From the NCBI GenBank assembly GCA_013397845.1, contig VZTG01005244.1, positions 127,755-191,754 of the forward strand: a DNA stretch of 64,000 bases. Direction: 5' to 3'. Below the pieces are notes generated by a model, which saw only the letters and a list, made by a program, of their open reading frames with translations, made no database searches and was not told the DNA's origin. Position 1 is the first letter of the stretch. Every line of letters starts with the position of its first letter. The DNA is from Melanocharis versteri (Eukaryota > Chordata > Aves > Passeriformes > Melanocharitidae). The position numbers and the translations under genes were made by a program. Of the stretch, positions 1-10,760 are shown in pieces.

Positions 1-333
1 ATCTGATGCCTGATTTACTCTCCAAACTCAAAAATCATGGGATAGGGACGAGCAGAGATCTGGGTTTCAGAGGTGGCAATCCCCAAGGAGCCTGAGGCTC
101 ATCAGCATTCTGGGGATTTAGGGACCAAACCACTTTGGAAAGATCAAAGCCTGCAAGTGATGCGGGTTCTTCTGCTTATTCCATTCTGCATGGAAAATAG
201 AGCTGTTGTCAAATGCAGGAGCTTGTTCCCAAAGCCTTCCCAGTTAAAGCAGCAGCCTTCCTTGGAGTGGATCCTAAGGACCCTGGCTAGAGCAGAACAG
301 GCCCTGGGGACAGGGGAAGCTTTGCTTTATCCC

Positions 334-572
334 AGAATTCCAGAATGGTTTGGGTTGGGAGGGACTTTAAAGCCCGTCTCATTCCACGCTCTGCCATGGG
401 CAGGGACATCTTTCACTAGACCAGGTTGCTCCAAGCCCTGTCCAACCTGACCTTGGACGCTTCCAGGGATGGAGCAGCCACAGCTTCTCTGGGCAACCTG
501 TGCCAGGGCCTCACCGCCCTCACAGGGAAGGATTTCTTCCTATCATTTAATCTAAACCTACTCTCTCTCAGA
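334..572 (-). repeat. CR1 LINE 3' fragment
   Basis: Begins at the 3' tip (agaatggtttgggttggga) and runs through gccatgggcagggac and tgtgccagggcctcacc to aatctaaacctactctc. It abuts a second CR1 in the opposite direction. Confidence 0.9.
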
Positions 573-717
573 GAAGCAGTGGCTGCCCCATCCCTAGAAG
601 TGTTCAAGGACAGACTTGGAGCAACCTGGTCTAGTGGAAGGTGTCCCTGCCCATGGCTGGGGTGAAAAGAAATGGTCTTTAAGGTCCCTTCAAACTCAAA
701 CCATTCCATGGTTCTAT
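573..717 (+). repeat. CR1 LINE 3' end, inverted relative to the preceding copy
   Basis: Reads agaagcagtggctgccccat, then ggaaggtgtccctgcccat, and ends aaaccattccatggttctat. Only the last 145 bases of the element are present. Confidence 0.9.
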
Positions 718-967
718 AAAAACAGCTGGAATAATATGTGCAGGAGAGGCAGAAGAAATCCCACGTGAAATTTTTGCATTCAGAAGGGGTTCCAAAGCTG
801 TAATGACGCCAGGTTTGATCAGCAACTGCCCACCTTAAGGCTCTGCCTCCAAGCACTGTTTAAATCGTGTGTGCCCTGGAAACACCCCGTTTTTTTGGGC
901 AGTCGCACATAACCCATCCCAGAGCAGCTGGATCTGGGTTCGTGGGGGCACAGCTGGTGGCACTCAC

Positions 968-1130
968 CGGTGCTGAGCGCAGTGTACTCGTAGGGGCCTG
1001 ACAAGAAGTGGGGCAGGGTCACCAGGAAGGCCCCCAGGGCCAGCAGCAGCCCCCCCATGCCGATCACCCGCGGGCGGTGCACTCGGCTGCCGAAGTAGCT
1101 GACGAAGATGATGAGCACCACGTTGCCGAT
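968..1130 (-). CDS. SLCO2A1: SLCO2A1 coding exon 3, prostaglandin transporter (internal exon)
   Basis: The exon encodes 54 residues plus one base. It begins IGNVVLIIFVSYFGSRVHRP and ends YEYTALST, and includes GGLLLALGAFLVTLPHFLS. As I recall the human prostaglandin transporter, this is the stretch just after ISSLNE, where IIFVSYFGSRVHRPR and LPHFLS are near-identical. It covers a transmembrane helix, a short charged loop (GSRVHRPR) and the next hydrophobic helix of this 12-helix plasma-membrane carrier, which imports prostaglandins such as PGE2 for clearance. On the minus strand the acceptor reads CTTTTCCAG|ATC and the donor ACCG|GTGAGT. The exon joins in phase to exon 2 (GAG|ATC, phase 0) and leaves phase 1. 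The next exon should begin with the rest of the Gly codon but lies left of the window. Identification is firm; the exon number is by analogy. Confidence 0.95.
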
Positions 1131-1430
1131 CTGGAAAAGGCACAGAGAAGCGGGAGGAAGGTGAGGAGACGTCACAGAGGACATCCAGACCCTGTGGCTG
1201 TGTCTGGGTGGGTGGACAGGTCTCTCATCAGGAGGTGTTTCACCCTCACAGGAGCATCCCCTCGCCCTGTGTGTTCACATCAGTGCTCCCTTCTCGTCTC
1301 CAGCCAGACGGTCACTCCTTGGCCTCGGCCACCTCCGGGCACCCCTTGTTGGCATGAACGGCATCATGGTCTCCCTGTGACCTGGCTGGGGCTTTTTTCA
1401 GCACCCACACCTGTCCCCCACCCCACAGGC

Positions 1431-1712
1431 ATCACAGAATCCTTCAGGTTGGGAAAACCCTCCAAGACCATCAAGTCCAACTGCTCCCGCAGCGCTGCCA
1501 AGGCCACCACTGACCCATGTCCCCCAGTGCCACATCTACACATCTGTTAAACCCTTCCAGTGATGGGGGCTCCACCACTGCCCTGGGCCGCTGTGCCAGG
1601 GCTGGACAACCCTTTCAGTGAAGAAATGTTCTCTCACACACAAACTAAATGTCCCCTGGCACAACTTGAGGCCAATTCCTCTTGTCCTGTCCCTTGTTCC
1701 CTAGGAGAAGAG
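1431..1712 (-). repeat. CR1 LINE 3' fragment (tggaaaagacctccaa-type tail)
   Basis: Reads ggttgggaaaaccctccaag, agtgccacatctacac, gactccaccactgccctggg-like text, and ends at cttgtcctgtcccttgttcc. A different CR1 subfamily tail from the copy at 334. Confidence 0.85.
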
Positions 1713-2009
1713 ATCGACCGATGTGGCATAAACTGACAATTCCTCCAAAACCAGCAAGGAATGAAACATATTGCCTCCATTCCTGTGACTCAAACAGACG
1801 TGAGCCCGGCTACAAAGTCCAGCTCACTGCAAATATTTGTGACCCAGGACATTTGCAACTGCAGATAGCATCAGCTAGAAAGCCATTAAACCACTCAGCT
1901 CACTCAGGCCAGTGGGTGAACACCACAAAATTCTCATTACATGGGCTTTGACAGCTCAGGACAAGCTAAACATCATTTTAACTTTGGCATGTTGAAGCTG
2001 TACCTCGTC

Positions 2010-2078
2010 ATTGCAGGGGGTTGGGCAAGTTGGCCTTTAAAGGTCCCTTCCAACCCAAACCATTCTGTGATTCTATGT
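2010..2078 (+). repeat. CR1 LINE 3' tip
   Basis: Only the terminal piece: ttggcctttaaaggtccctt, ccaacccaaaccattctgtg and attctatg. Confidence 0.8.
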
Positions 2079-2485
2079 ATGGCTAAGAAAACTTCGTATT
2101 TATGTTCGTGTGGGCTCCCTTGTTTGTCTCTTTGTGGGTTTTGTTCTTGGAATTGCTGCGAGCACCAACGCAATAAGATTGCTGTCCTGGACAAGCAGGG
2201 CAGCTCACACAGTCACAGACAGCAGGAAGTCTCAGTGGGCCCTGAGACGTCTTTTTAATCCCAAATGCTCATGGTGGTTGAGGTGAGGCTTGGGCATCCA
2301 CTTCCCCAAGGATCCAGGAGGATTCCCAGTGTCCAGTTTCTTGATGGAGTATCCCATGTGCTCACCAGGGAGCTCACAAACAAGTCTGCTGCCACTTGGT
2401 GCCAGCAAAAAAGTCTCCAAGGGATTTCTTGATGAGAAAGTGTTGGTGAGAAAATCCTCAGCCAGCTCAGCAATATGCATTAGAC

Positions 2486-2720
2486 TGCCAGAGGGCAGGG
2501 TTAGATGGGATATTGGGAAGTAATTCTTCCCTGTGAGAGTGGGGAGGCCCTGGCACAGAGAAGCTGTGGTTGCCCCATCCCTGGAAGTGTCCAAGGCCAG
2601 GGTTGGATGGGTCATGGAGCCACCTGGGATAGTGGAAGGTGTCCCTGCCCACGGCAGGGGGTGGAATGAGATGGGATGAACTTTAAGGTCCCTTCCAACC
2701 CAAACCATTCCGGGATTCCA
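2486..2720 (+). repeat. CR1 LINE 3' fragment
   Basis: Starts near gagggcagggttagatggg and runs through ccctggcacagagaagctgtgg to ccaaaccattccgggattcc. It lies 240 bases from SLCO2A1 exon 2. Confidence 0.9.
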
Positions 2721-2957
2721 TCCAGTGGGAGTCAGCTCTTGTCCAAGGCCATCACCACAGGACCCTCCGTTCACCCCCCTGGCCGTGGCAGAGCAGAAGG
2801 AGGTGTGACAAGGGGTCCCAGAGCACAGCACAGCACAGCTGCTCCCAAGAGCTCACGGGGGCTGGGGAAGCCCTGGGTGCGAGCAGCCCTGAGCCCCTGT
2901 TTTGGGAAGGTGCCCCCCACGTCCTGGCCACCCCTCGGGTGCTCCTCTCCCAGTTAC

Positions 2958-3095
2958 CTCGTGCAGGCTGGAGATGAAACCTGAAGAGAGGCTGGAGAGC
3001 CCGAAGCGCTTCTCGATGGTGGTGAGGCTGCTCTTGAAGTTGGCGCTGTAGAGGAGCTGGGAGAGCTGGAGGAGCCCATGGCACAGCACAAACAC
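2958..3095 (-). CDS. SLCO2A1: SLCO2A1 coding exon 2, prostaglandin transporter (internal exon)
   Basis: This 138-base exon encodes 46 residues with both ends in phase 0. It reads VFVLCHGLLQLSQLLYSANF, then KSSLTTIEKRFGLSS, and ends ISSLHE. It matches the first transmembrane helix and first extracellular loop of the OATP/SLCO family. KSSLTTIEKRFGL is the conserved stretch after helix 1, and human PGT differs at only a few positions as I recall it. On the minus strand the acceptor is TTTGCCCACAG|GTG and the donor GAG|GTAACT. A CR1 repeat ends only about 44 bases upstream of the acceptor, leaving a short branch-point region containing TCCTCAC. Intron 2, between this exon and exon 3, is 1827 bases. 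Confidence 0.96.
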
Positions 3096-3138
3096 CTGTG
3101 GGCAAACAAAGAGTGCCACCCCAGTGAGGACCCAGCTG

Positions 3139-3346
3139 GAATCACAGACTCATCAAGGTTGGAAAAGACCTCCAAGGTCATCAGGTCCAACCTTTGACCA
3201 AGCACCACCACGCCCACCAAAGCGTATCGAGAAGTGCCACATCTGCTCGCTGTTTGAACTCTTCTAGGGATGGTGACTCCACCACTTCCCTGGGCAGCCT
3301 GTTCCAACCACTAACCACTCTTTCAGTGAAGAGTTTTCCCGGATAT
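3139..3346 (-). repeat. CR1 LINE 3' fragment beside SLCO2A1 exon 2 acceptor
   Basis: Starts at tggaatcacagactcatcaa and includes gtgccacatctgctc and gggatggtgactccaccac. Its 3' tip ends about 44 bases upstream of the exon 2 splice acceptor, in the gene's own direction. Confidence 0.88.
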
Positions 3347-6300
3347 CCCGTGTGAGCCTCTCCATGCACCTCTTGAGGCCATGTGAGACCGCAGTGCCCT
3401 GCTGCTGCGTAACTGCTGGCAACAACATCCTGCATGCGTGTATTTCAGCTGGCTTTGGCCAACAGCTGCACCTCTGACACGGAGCATCCTGGGATTCACC
3501 CAGCTGGAAAGTCCATTAACCGAACCTGCTCCAAGGGGTGTTGCTAGAAAAAGGCGAAAAAGGGCGTTAAAAGCCCCAGAGGGAGAGGATGAAATATGCA
3601 CAGCATGGTCTCACCAAAGGAAGACTCCAAAATAGTATTCCAAACCCAGCATCTTCCCTTGAGCCGAGCCAGGAGCCACACTGGGCGGAGGCAGAGGAGG
3701 GAATACAGAGAGTTTAGGGAGAAATCTGGTTGAAAAAGCCCGGGTGGGCTGGGAGAGGAGAGCGCTCGCAGCCAGGGATGCAAGAGGCAGTTCACAAGTG
3801 TCTTTTGATCTATATTTAGTCAGAACAGTTTTCCTTTATTTTTCTTGGAATGGAATGCATCCACACGGTGCCAAAAGTACTTTAAAATAAATTAAAAAAA
3901 GAAAAGGGGGAGGGGGGGAGGGGAAGGACTTCTTATTTAGATTCACAGGAAATCAAATATTTGCTGAATACCGGAAGAGTGTCCCTCAAAGATAACGTCG
4001 GGAAGTGCGGGATGATGGATGGGGGATCAAAGGTACTGCAGGGCTGACAAATTCCTGATGTCCTTGCTAGGAGAACAGCAATAGTCCTTATGAGTATTTC
4101 TTTGGAAGGGCAGTAGCGCCCAGTAGCCCTGACCCACTAAAATGATAAAAAAAATTTCAAAAAAGACCAAAACTGTCTACCCAGCTTGGAGGATGAAAAT
4201 TCCATAATTGGGTGGAGTTGTGTTTTGGGAGCAGAGGAGGATACAGGGCCAGGCCCAGCAGTTGTAGCAGAAATTTGGGTAGAAGATGGGCAAGAAAATG
4301 GTTTCTTGGGAATCTTTTCCTGTGAGGGAGGAGAGATCCAGCCAGAAGACCTGGCTGGGAATCTGAAAGCTTAAGGGATGGGAGAGATGCTGACAGACAG
4401 CAGAAGAAAAGAGGATGGAGATGAAGGAGAAGGAGAAAATGGAGCCCTGGCAGTGTGAGGGGTGGCTTGGTAAAAACTGGAGACCGCAGGGAAGATGAAA
4501 GAGAAAGGCAAACACCCAAAAATGAGGAAAGAAGGATCGCAGGCACAAGCTGCCATCACAGAGTCCCCAGCCACATCTCGGAGGGGTGGGAGCAGACAGG
4601 CTGGCATCAGGCTGGCATTGCCATTGCAACAACCAGGAGAGGACAAAGTCCCAAGCTGGGACTTTGCCCTGACAAAAAGCTGCAGAACAGGAATTTGGGG
4701 TGTAACGTGGGAAATCCTCCCGGACGGGGCCAAAGTGGAAGTGAAATATCTGCCAGTAAACTCTTGAAGCTGAATGACCTCTCCACCCTCCCACTATCAG
4801 CTCCCACACTCGAAATCCCATCCCAGCACAAAGTCCTGCAGCTGGAAGCCGGATCCACCACCTTCCCCAGCCTTGACCTGGGATCGCCATGGGCTGATCT
4901 GGAGCAGAGGGGTGACTCCTGTGAGGATGGGAGCTGGAGAAGGGATCTTGTCGCCAGAGAACATCAATTTTTGCTCCTGCAGCTCTGGCCAGACTCTACT
5001 GAAGCCACTGGAGCAAGGAAGCACGGGCTGAACAGCAGTGGCCCGGGACAGCCCGAGCTGCAGAGCAGCTGGAAGCAGAGCTCTCCCGGAGCCAGGCGTC
5101 AGCTGGAGAAGCAAAGCTGTTTACCAACAGGGAGGGAAGAGGGTGGATCACTGAGGCCGAATTTAGCGCAGCAAATGTCAGCCCGATCCCAGGGCAGACG
5201 GGGAGATGGAGTGCCGGCGACAGAGAGGATGCTGGCACGGAGGGAGGATGAGGAGGAGAGGCAGCCTGGCTCCCCGGAATGCCGGGGTTGGCAGGAGAGG
5301 GGTTGGAGGCACGGAAGGGCCATGGGAAGCACAGCAGGAGAGGAGAGGGACAAGCCACGGGTAGAGAGGGCAGGGAGGAAAAGGCAGAACTACCAGGAGA
5401 TGGCCCGAGAGGTGTTTATGCCTTGGTGATAACCCGGGATGGCCAAAATTGAGCCCTGCATCCAGAGACGCCTGGGACCAAGCTGGGGCTGCCTGCCAGG
5501 AGGGAAGGCAAGGTGGGAGAAATGCAGCTGGAGAGCACCAGCGAAGGGAGAGGAAAACCTTGGGGTGTGGCTGCTTCCCCCTGCCCATGGGTCCTTCTAA
5601 TCCAGCTCTTGTCTGCAGGATTGACCGGAAAGGCAGCAAAGCCGGACGGATGCTCCAGGGATGCGATCCCACCCTGAGACCACACAGCAGCCTCAGCCCT
5701 CGGATGTGCAGAGCCCAGGGAATGGGAGGGGAAGGGCAGGGGTGACTTTTTTCCTTGGGAAGAACCTGCCCCCCAAAATAGCCAGAGAAAGGCAAAACAG
5801 CCTTTGCTCCAGGGCTTGTGCAGCTGGAGCGTGGCTTTTCCAGACGCACCTGGAGTGCCTGGAGGTGAGATGAGGCCTGGTTCAAGACTTCCCCTGCATT
5901 CAGCAGACTAAGTTTTAATTAAAATAAGGACATCCCAAACCTTGAAGGCTCTGAGTGAAAAAAACTGGGAGAGGGCCTTACTTGGAGGGCTCCCCAGAAG
6001 GAGCCTGTGCACCCTCTGAGGCTGGTGGACATGAGGGCCACTGCTCTCCTGTGTCCCCTCTCAGGTCCTCACGGGTCTCTTCCATCCCTGTCCCACTTCC
6101 CATGCGTTTCCATCCCCACATGTTCGTGCCGCCCACCCACAACCTGCTGGTGCATGGAAAGCTGCCCCGGCCTGGCCCTTCCAGCTGCACCAGATGTGCT
6201 GTGCTGCCCCACGCTCCCGCCGAGCAGCCCCAGGAGGGGAGGGAGCTGCCCTAATCCATCTTCCCCAATGACAAGAAGGGGTTCTTAAGGAAGAGCCAAG

Positions 6301-9300
6301 CTCAGTTGCAGGGAGGTTTCGCTGACGCAAAGCCGGCACGAAGGCGAAAGCACGGTGGGAGGTTGAGGAGCCGGGGGCACTCCCAAGTGCTGACCCTCCG
6401 GAGCAGAGGCTCCCACGGGAGCCTGGTGTATTTGTGGAGCTGCAGGCAAGGAGAGATTGCAGACAGGCAGGGAGCAGCATGGGAAGGCCAAAGGCGTGCA
6501 CCCACGTGGACCCCCCCAAAATCCCCTTGTAATCATCATCCCCCCGCTTCCTTCGGAGCAGTCCTGACTCCAGGCTGTTTATACAAGGCACTTGACTCCC
6601 TTCCAAAAGGAGCTGCATTTAGAAGGGAAGCAAACTCCTGGGGGAGACAGGCTGCTCCCCCCGCCCAGCTCGTGGGGACTAGCACCTCCCAGGGCAGTGC
6701 TTTTTCCAAAGGAAGAGAAACTCACCCCATTGCAGGGAAGGGAGAGGACTGGTCCTTCCACACTCGGGACTATGGGAGCTGGCAAGGATTCGGTCAATCC
6801 CAGCCTAAACCTCCGTCTGAGATGTGTCCAACAAATACTCAGGTTTCATTTCAAAGGAGTGAACCAACTCTATGGAGCCTCCAGGGATCTCCAGGAGGCA
6901 GGATAAGACTCCTTCAGGCAGGAGCCTGACTCTGCTCTGCAGGGACTACAGGTTTGGGAGGATCCTGCTACGTGTGGCATGGCCATTGCTCCACCTGGAG
7001 GAGTGAGCTAAGGGTTAATTCCTTGCTCTGCTTCCACAGCTCGTGTCCAAAGTCATCCCTCACCTCATTTTTCAGTGTCTTCCCCTTGGCAGCCTTGGTT
7101 GGAGATAAAGAGGGTGGAAATGTTGACGGCACTTGTGCTAATCTCCGTGTCCGGCATCTTTCCCACGGCAGTGGGGATGGAAAGAGACAGGGCTTTGTTC
7201 ACTAGATGGACACAAGGACTGCCTGGAGAGCTGGAGACTTGCACAGAACCTATCCAAGTGCTCCCAGGTGACTGAAGACACTGGGGTAGGATGTGGCCAA
7301 GAGCAAAATTAATCTGGCTGGAGTAAACTTCTGGAAAGGACTAGGAGTAAGGATGCTCCATTAGTTCTTTCCCTACGCAGAGTACTATTGGCGGTGTGTC
7401 CAAAGCAAAATTGTTTGACCTGAGTGGAAAGTCAGAAGACTTTCCTCCCAAAATCAGGAACATTCCTCCCAAAGCAGGAGACTCTTACCTGCCCACCTCT
7501 GGAGACTCCCTCCACTTTAATCTCCTGAGCTTGCAAGAGAAAAAAAGGAAAGGGAGGGGGGAACTGTAGGAATTAATTAGAATGTCCCCAAAATTTTAAT
7601 AGGGAAAAGACAGGGTGTTTATCTTAGAGTTTGTGGATGATCAACTCTTACTACACTGGGAGATCCTCAGGTCAGCTGAGGTCACTCAGTCCAAAAGAAA
7701 TATATCAGCTGGAAATGGAAAGCGTGGGCATATGTGGGGAAATACATCCCTCCTTGGCATCACTTTCCTATAGGCAGCTGCCTGGATTTTTAGATCAAAA
7801 AGTACCACGAAATGTGAAAAAAAGCACAGCATTTCCACAAAAGGAACCAAATACCCTGCACAGAGCCCATCCTTTAGCACAGGTCTGACGGCAGATGTTG
7901 GCTCCTAAGTGGGATTTCTATTGCAGATAATAAAAGGACATAAAAATCAACCTGATCAGGGATTGCCTGAAGCATGCTGCAATGACGACTGTCTACTGAG
8001 CTACGCACGTTCTACACCCCGCAACTGTCACGTGCAAAGACAATATTTGCTCTTTTTGCAACAAACACAGACACGGGATTTCCTGGCACTGAATCCCAGT
8101 GGCTTTGCAAGGCCCGTGTGAGCCCAGCTTTGCCCAGAGTGGAGGTTTTTGGCTGCGGAGGATTGCTGAGACAGACCCTCAGCGTGTGATGCTTCCCAAG
8201 AAAATACCGCCTGCAAAATAAGACGCCGGGGATCCCGCAGCCTCTCCTCCCTCCGGCAGATTGGGTGGTTGGGTCTTTGCTCCCTCACTGTTTCCCAAAG
8301 GTCTCTTTTCATTCCGGGGCATCAGGATCCGCTCAGGGTTTCCTTGAGGGCAGGTCCAGGCTGGCTGGGCTTTGCCTGACCCAGAAATGTGTGCAAACAC
8401 TCCTCCCGCCCGGCCGGCCGTGCCTCGTGCTCCCTATCAGCGTCACTCCTCTCCCGTCCTGCTCCCGATAATCTTATCTACGCTGACCACTCCTTGCTTG
8501 TGTTTGGGCACCCAACCACCTCGCCCCTCATAAAGTTACCTTGTCTCAGGTCTCCTAGACCTTGATCCCACTAAACTTTCCAACCCATCTTTTTCCTGAT
8601 CCCACTGCTGGTGTTGCTGGTGAAGACCTGGTGGTTCTTCCCTTCTGGAGCCCGATCCCACCAAAAGCAGACATGACCACAATGCTGGGCCATCCAAACC
8701 CAACCCGTGCTGTCACCACGAATACTGGAAGACCCTGGTCACTGCAGGTCCTTCTCCTCGTGTCACTAAGGACCCTCCTTGTGTCTTTGTCACAAACACT
8801 CATCCAACCCACCACGCCTGCTGCACCGTGCCCAGGATTGGAAGATTGCTTTGATTTCCTTGCTTAAATCAATGGCTCTAATCAGCCGTGACTTTCTCCT
8901 TTCAGTGTTTTCCTCTCCAAACCTACAGCCACGCTGCCTCCAGATCTGTGACTTGATGAGTCTCCTGTTCTGGCTAAACAAAGCAATTCATAATCTTTTC
9001 CAACAGGATATGAGAGCACAACTGGTACATCTCCAGGCTTCTGGAATACACTCCTCAGCAAATTCCTTTAGTCCCTTGGAAGGAAGGGACAAAAAACTTG
9101 CCCTGCTGCTGTTGGGACCTCAGACCCCAAGGCCAGGCTCCTGCTTCCTCTGCAGGAGACATCCGGCCTTCCCAGGGAGAGGAGAGCTCCCTGTTCCCGT
9201 TCCCTGCTCCCTGCGTGCTCCCAGCACCTTCACCCCAGGATGCTTTCAAGCCTTGTCACTCTCTGAGAGCCCACAGTCTCCTCCTGACATTGTCGTCCCC

Positions 9301-9748
9301 TCTCCTACCCTCTTCCATCCCCTCCTTCCCCCTGCCCCAGTACAACACCCAATTTAAACCTCTCCTAAGGCTTTTAAATCTCTCCCTGGATCACCTCCAG
9401 CTGACATAAGTGAGAATAATTCTCTGTTGTCCTCCTATTTCCTTTTCCATGCCAGGCGGTCTGCAGGCATGGAAAAAAAGCCTCCCCCTGCCTGCACTCG
9501 CCACACTTTCACACTGCTCCTCTGTGCTCTCCAGCTTCCAGCTGAAACCAGTCCAGCTCCTCTAAATCAAAAGATATTTATAAAGCTCTCCTCCTTGTCA
9601 TCTTTCTGGGGATCCCAAAATCAATTAAAATAGTTCAAAACCACGAATGACACAGTAAAGGCAAAGAAGCCAAAACATCTGAGGCTCTGTAAACAGAGAA
9701 TTCCTGTGAAATAATCCTTTTCCAGTGGTTGCCTGGGAGCAGAAAATG

Positions 9749-9812
9749 GACATAGAATCACAGCATCATTAAGTTTGGAAAGGACCTCCAAGATCACCAA
9801 GCCAAATGTGAG
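9749..9812 (-). repeat. CR1 LINE 3' tip, degenerate
   Basis: Reads catagaatcacagcatcatt, aagtttggaaaggacctcc and aagatcacc, then loses similarity. Confidence 0.7.
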
Positions 9813-10104
9813 CTTAAATCACGTGGTTGGGGCTCTGGACTGGGGGACACTGATGGGGTCCCTGGCCATGTGCGGGTATCAAAAGGTCCAACCATCTCTC
9901 CACCTTTTAAACCTGTTTTAATCCTTTAGGCTGTGAGGTTCTCAGTGTCCCCAGTGCCACCAGGTGCTGGCATCCACCTGAAGGTCGGGTTCATCCTGCA
10001 TTTGCCGAGCAGCACAACTGCAAGCCCCCCAAATCCCAGTGCCAGTCAGCACAACCCTGGGAGCGCTGGTGAACGTCCAAGCAGGGGGATGTTCCTGCTC
10101 ATCA

Positions 10105-10352
10105 CAGGAATCACAGAACCCCGGAATGGTTTGGGTGGGAAGGGAGTTTAAACTCGTGTCATGCCACCCCCTGCCATGGGCAGGGACACCTTCCACTGTC
10201 CCAGGTTGCTCCAAGTCTCGTCCAACCTGGCCTTGGACACTTCCAGGGATGGGGCAGCCACAGCTTCCCTGGGCAACCGGTGCCAGAGCCTCAGCACCCT
10301 CACTCACAATGAAGAATTCCTCCCCAGTATCCCATCTAAATGTCTCATCATC
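10105..10352 (-). repeat. CR1 LINE 3' fragment
   Basis: Runs from aggaatcacagaaccccgga through ccttccactgtcccaggttg to agtatcccatctaaatgtct. Confidence 0.9.
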
Positions 10353-10559
10353 ACCCCCATCTCCACCAGCGCTGTGGGATTACCGGGATGCTCCAGGTCT
10401 CTGGCCGAGGTCAGAGCTCAGCAGCCCCAGAACCTCCCATTCCCAGAACCTGAAGGCCTTTTGTGTCCTGCTTTGCCTCTTCCAGGGGGATCAGGGTGGA
10501 AGCAGCGGGCAGAGGGCTTGGCAGCCCTGCACTCAAGCCCGAAGCAGTGGCTGGGCTCG

Positions 10560-10760
10560 TTCCAGGTGTGAGGCACGGCAGGCAGCGATCACGCTCCGGC
10601 CAGGCCAGGCGGAGCCCGGCGGTATCAGCGCAGACCGAGCCCGCTCGGTGTCACCGCCACGGCCATTAAATACCCACGTGGGACCGGGTGTGACCCCGCA
10701 GCCCCACACGGGCTCCTGAGGGAACGGAGAGCAGCTGGAACCGCACATATCCGAGCCCAC
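10560..10760. promoter_or_regulatory. CpG cluster in SLCO2A1 intron 1
   Basis: A local concentration of CpG (cacgctccggcc, cagaccgagcccgctcggtg) is followed by a palindromic E-box-like cccacgtggg at 10673-10682. The minus strand also has TATTTAA at about 10667-10673. It could be an enhancer or a minor promoter; there is no further support. Confidence 0.3.

Larger units (their letters stand above)
1..967 (-). other. SLCO2A1 intron 3 (partial)
   Basis: Non-coding. It holds an inverted pair of CR1 fragments (334-717), listed separately. I see no exon in the rest; the next SLCO2A1 exon is outside the window. Confidence 0.75.
1131..2957 (-). other. SLCO2A1 intron 2
   Basis: This 1827-base intron has its donor at GAG|GTAACT and its acceptor at TTTTCCAG|ATC. 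It contains three CR1 fragments (1431-1712, 2010-2078, 2486-2720). I recognise nothing else in it. Confidence 0.9.

Noticed and set aside
4455..5429. 324-codon open frame on the plus strand
   Set aside because: It lies in an intron on the opposite strand to SLCO2A1, in purine-rich sequence where several frames are open at once. It has no recognisable domain and no splice context.
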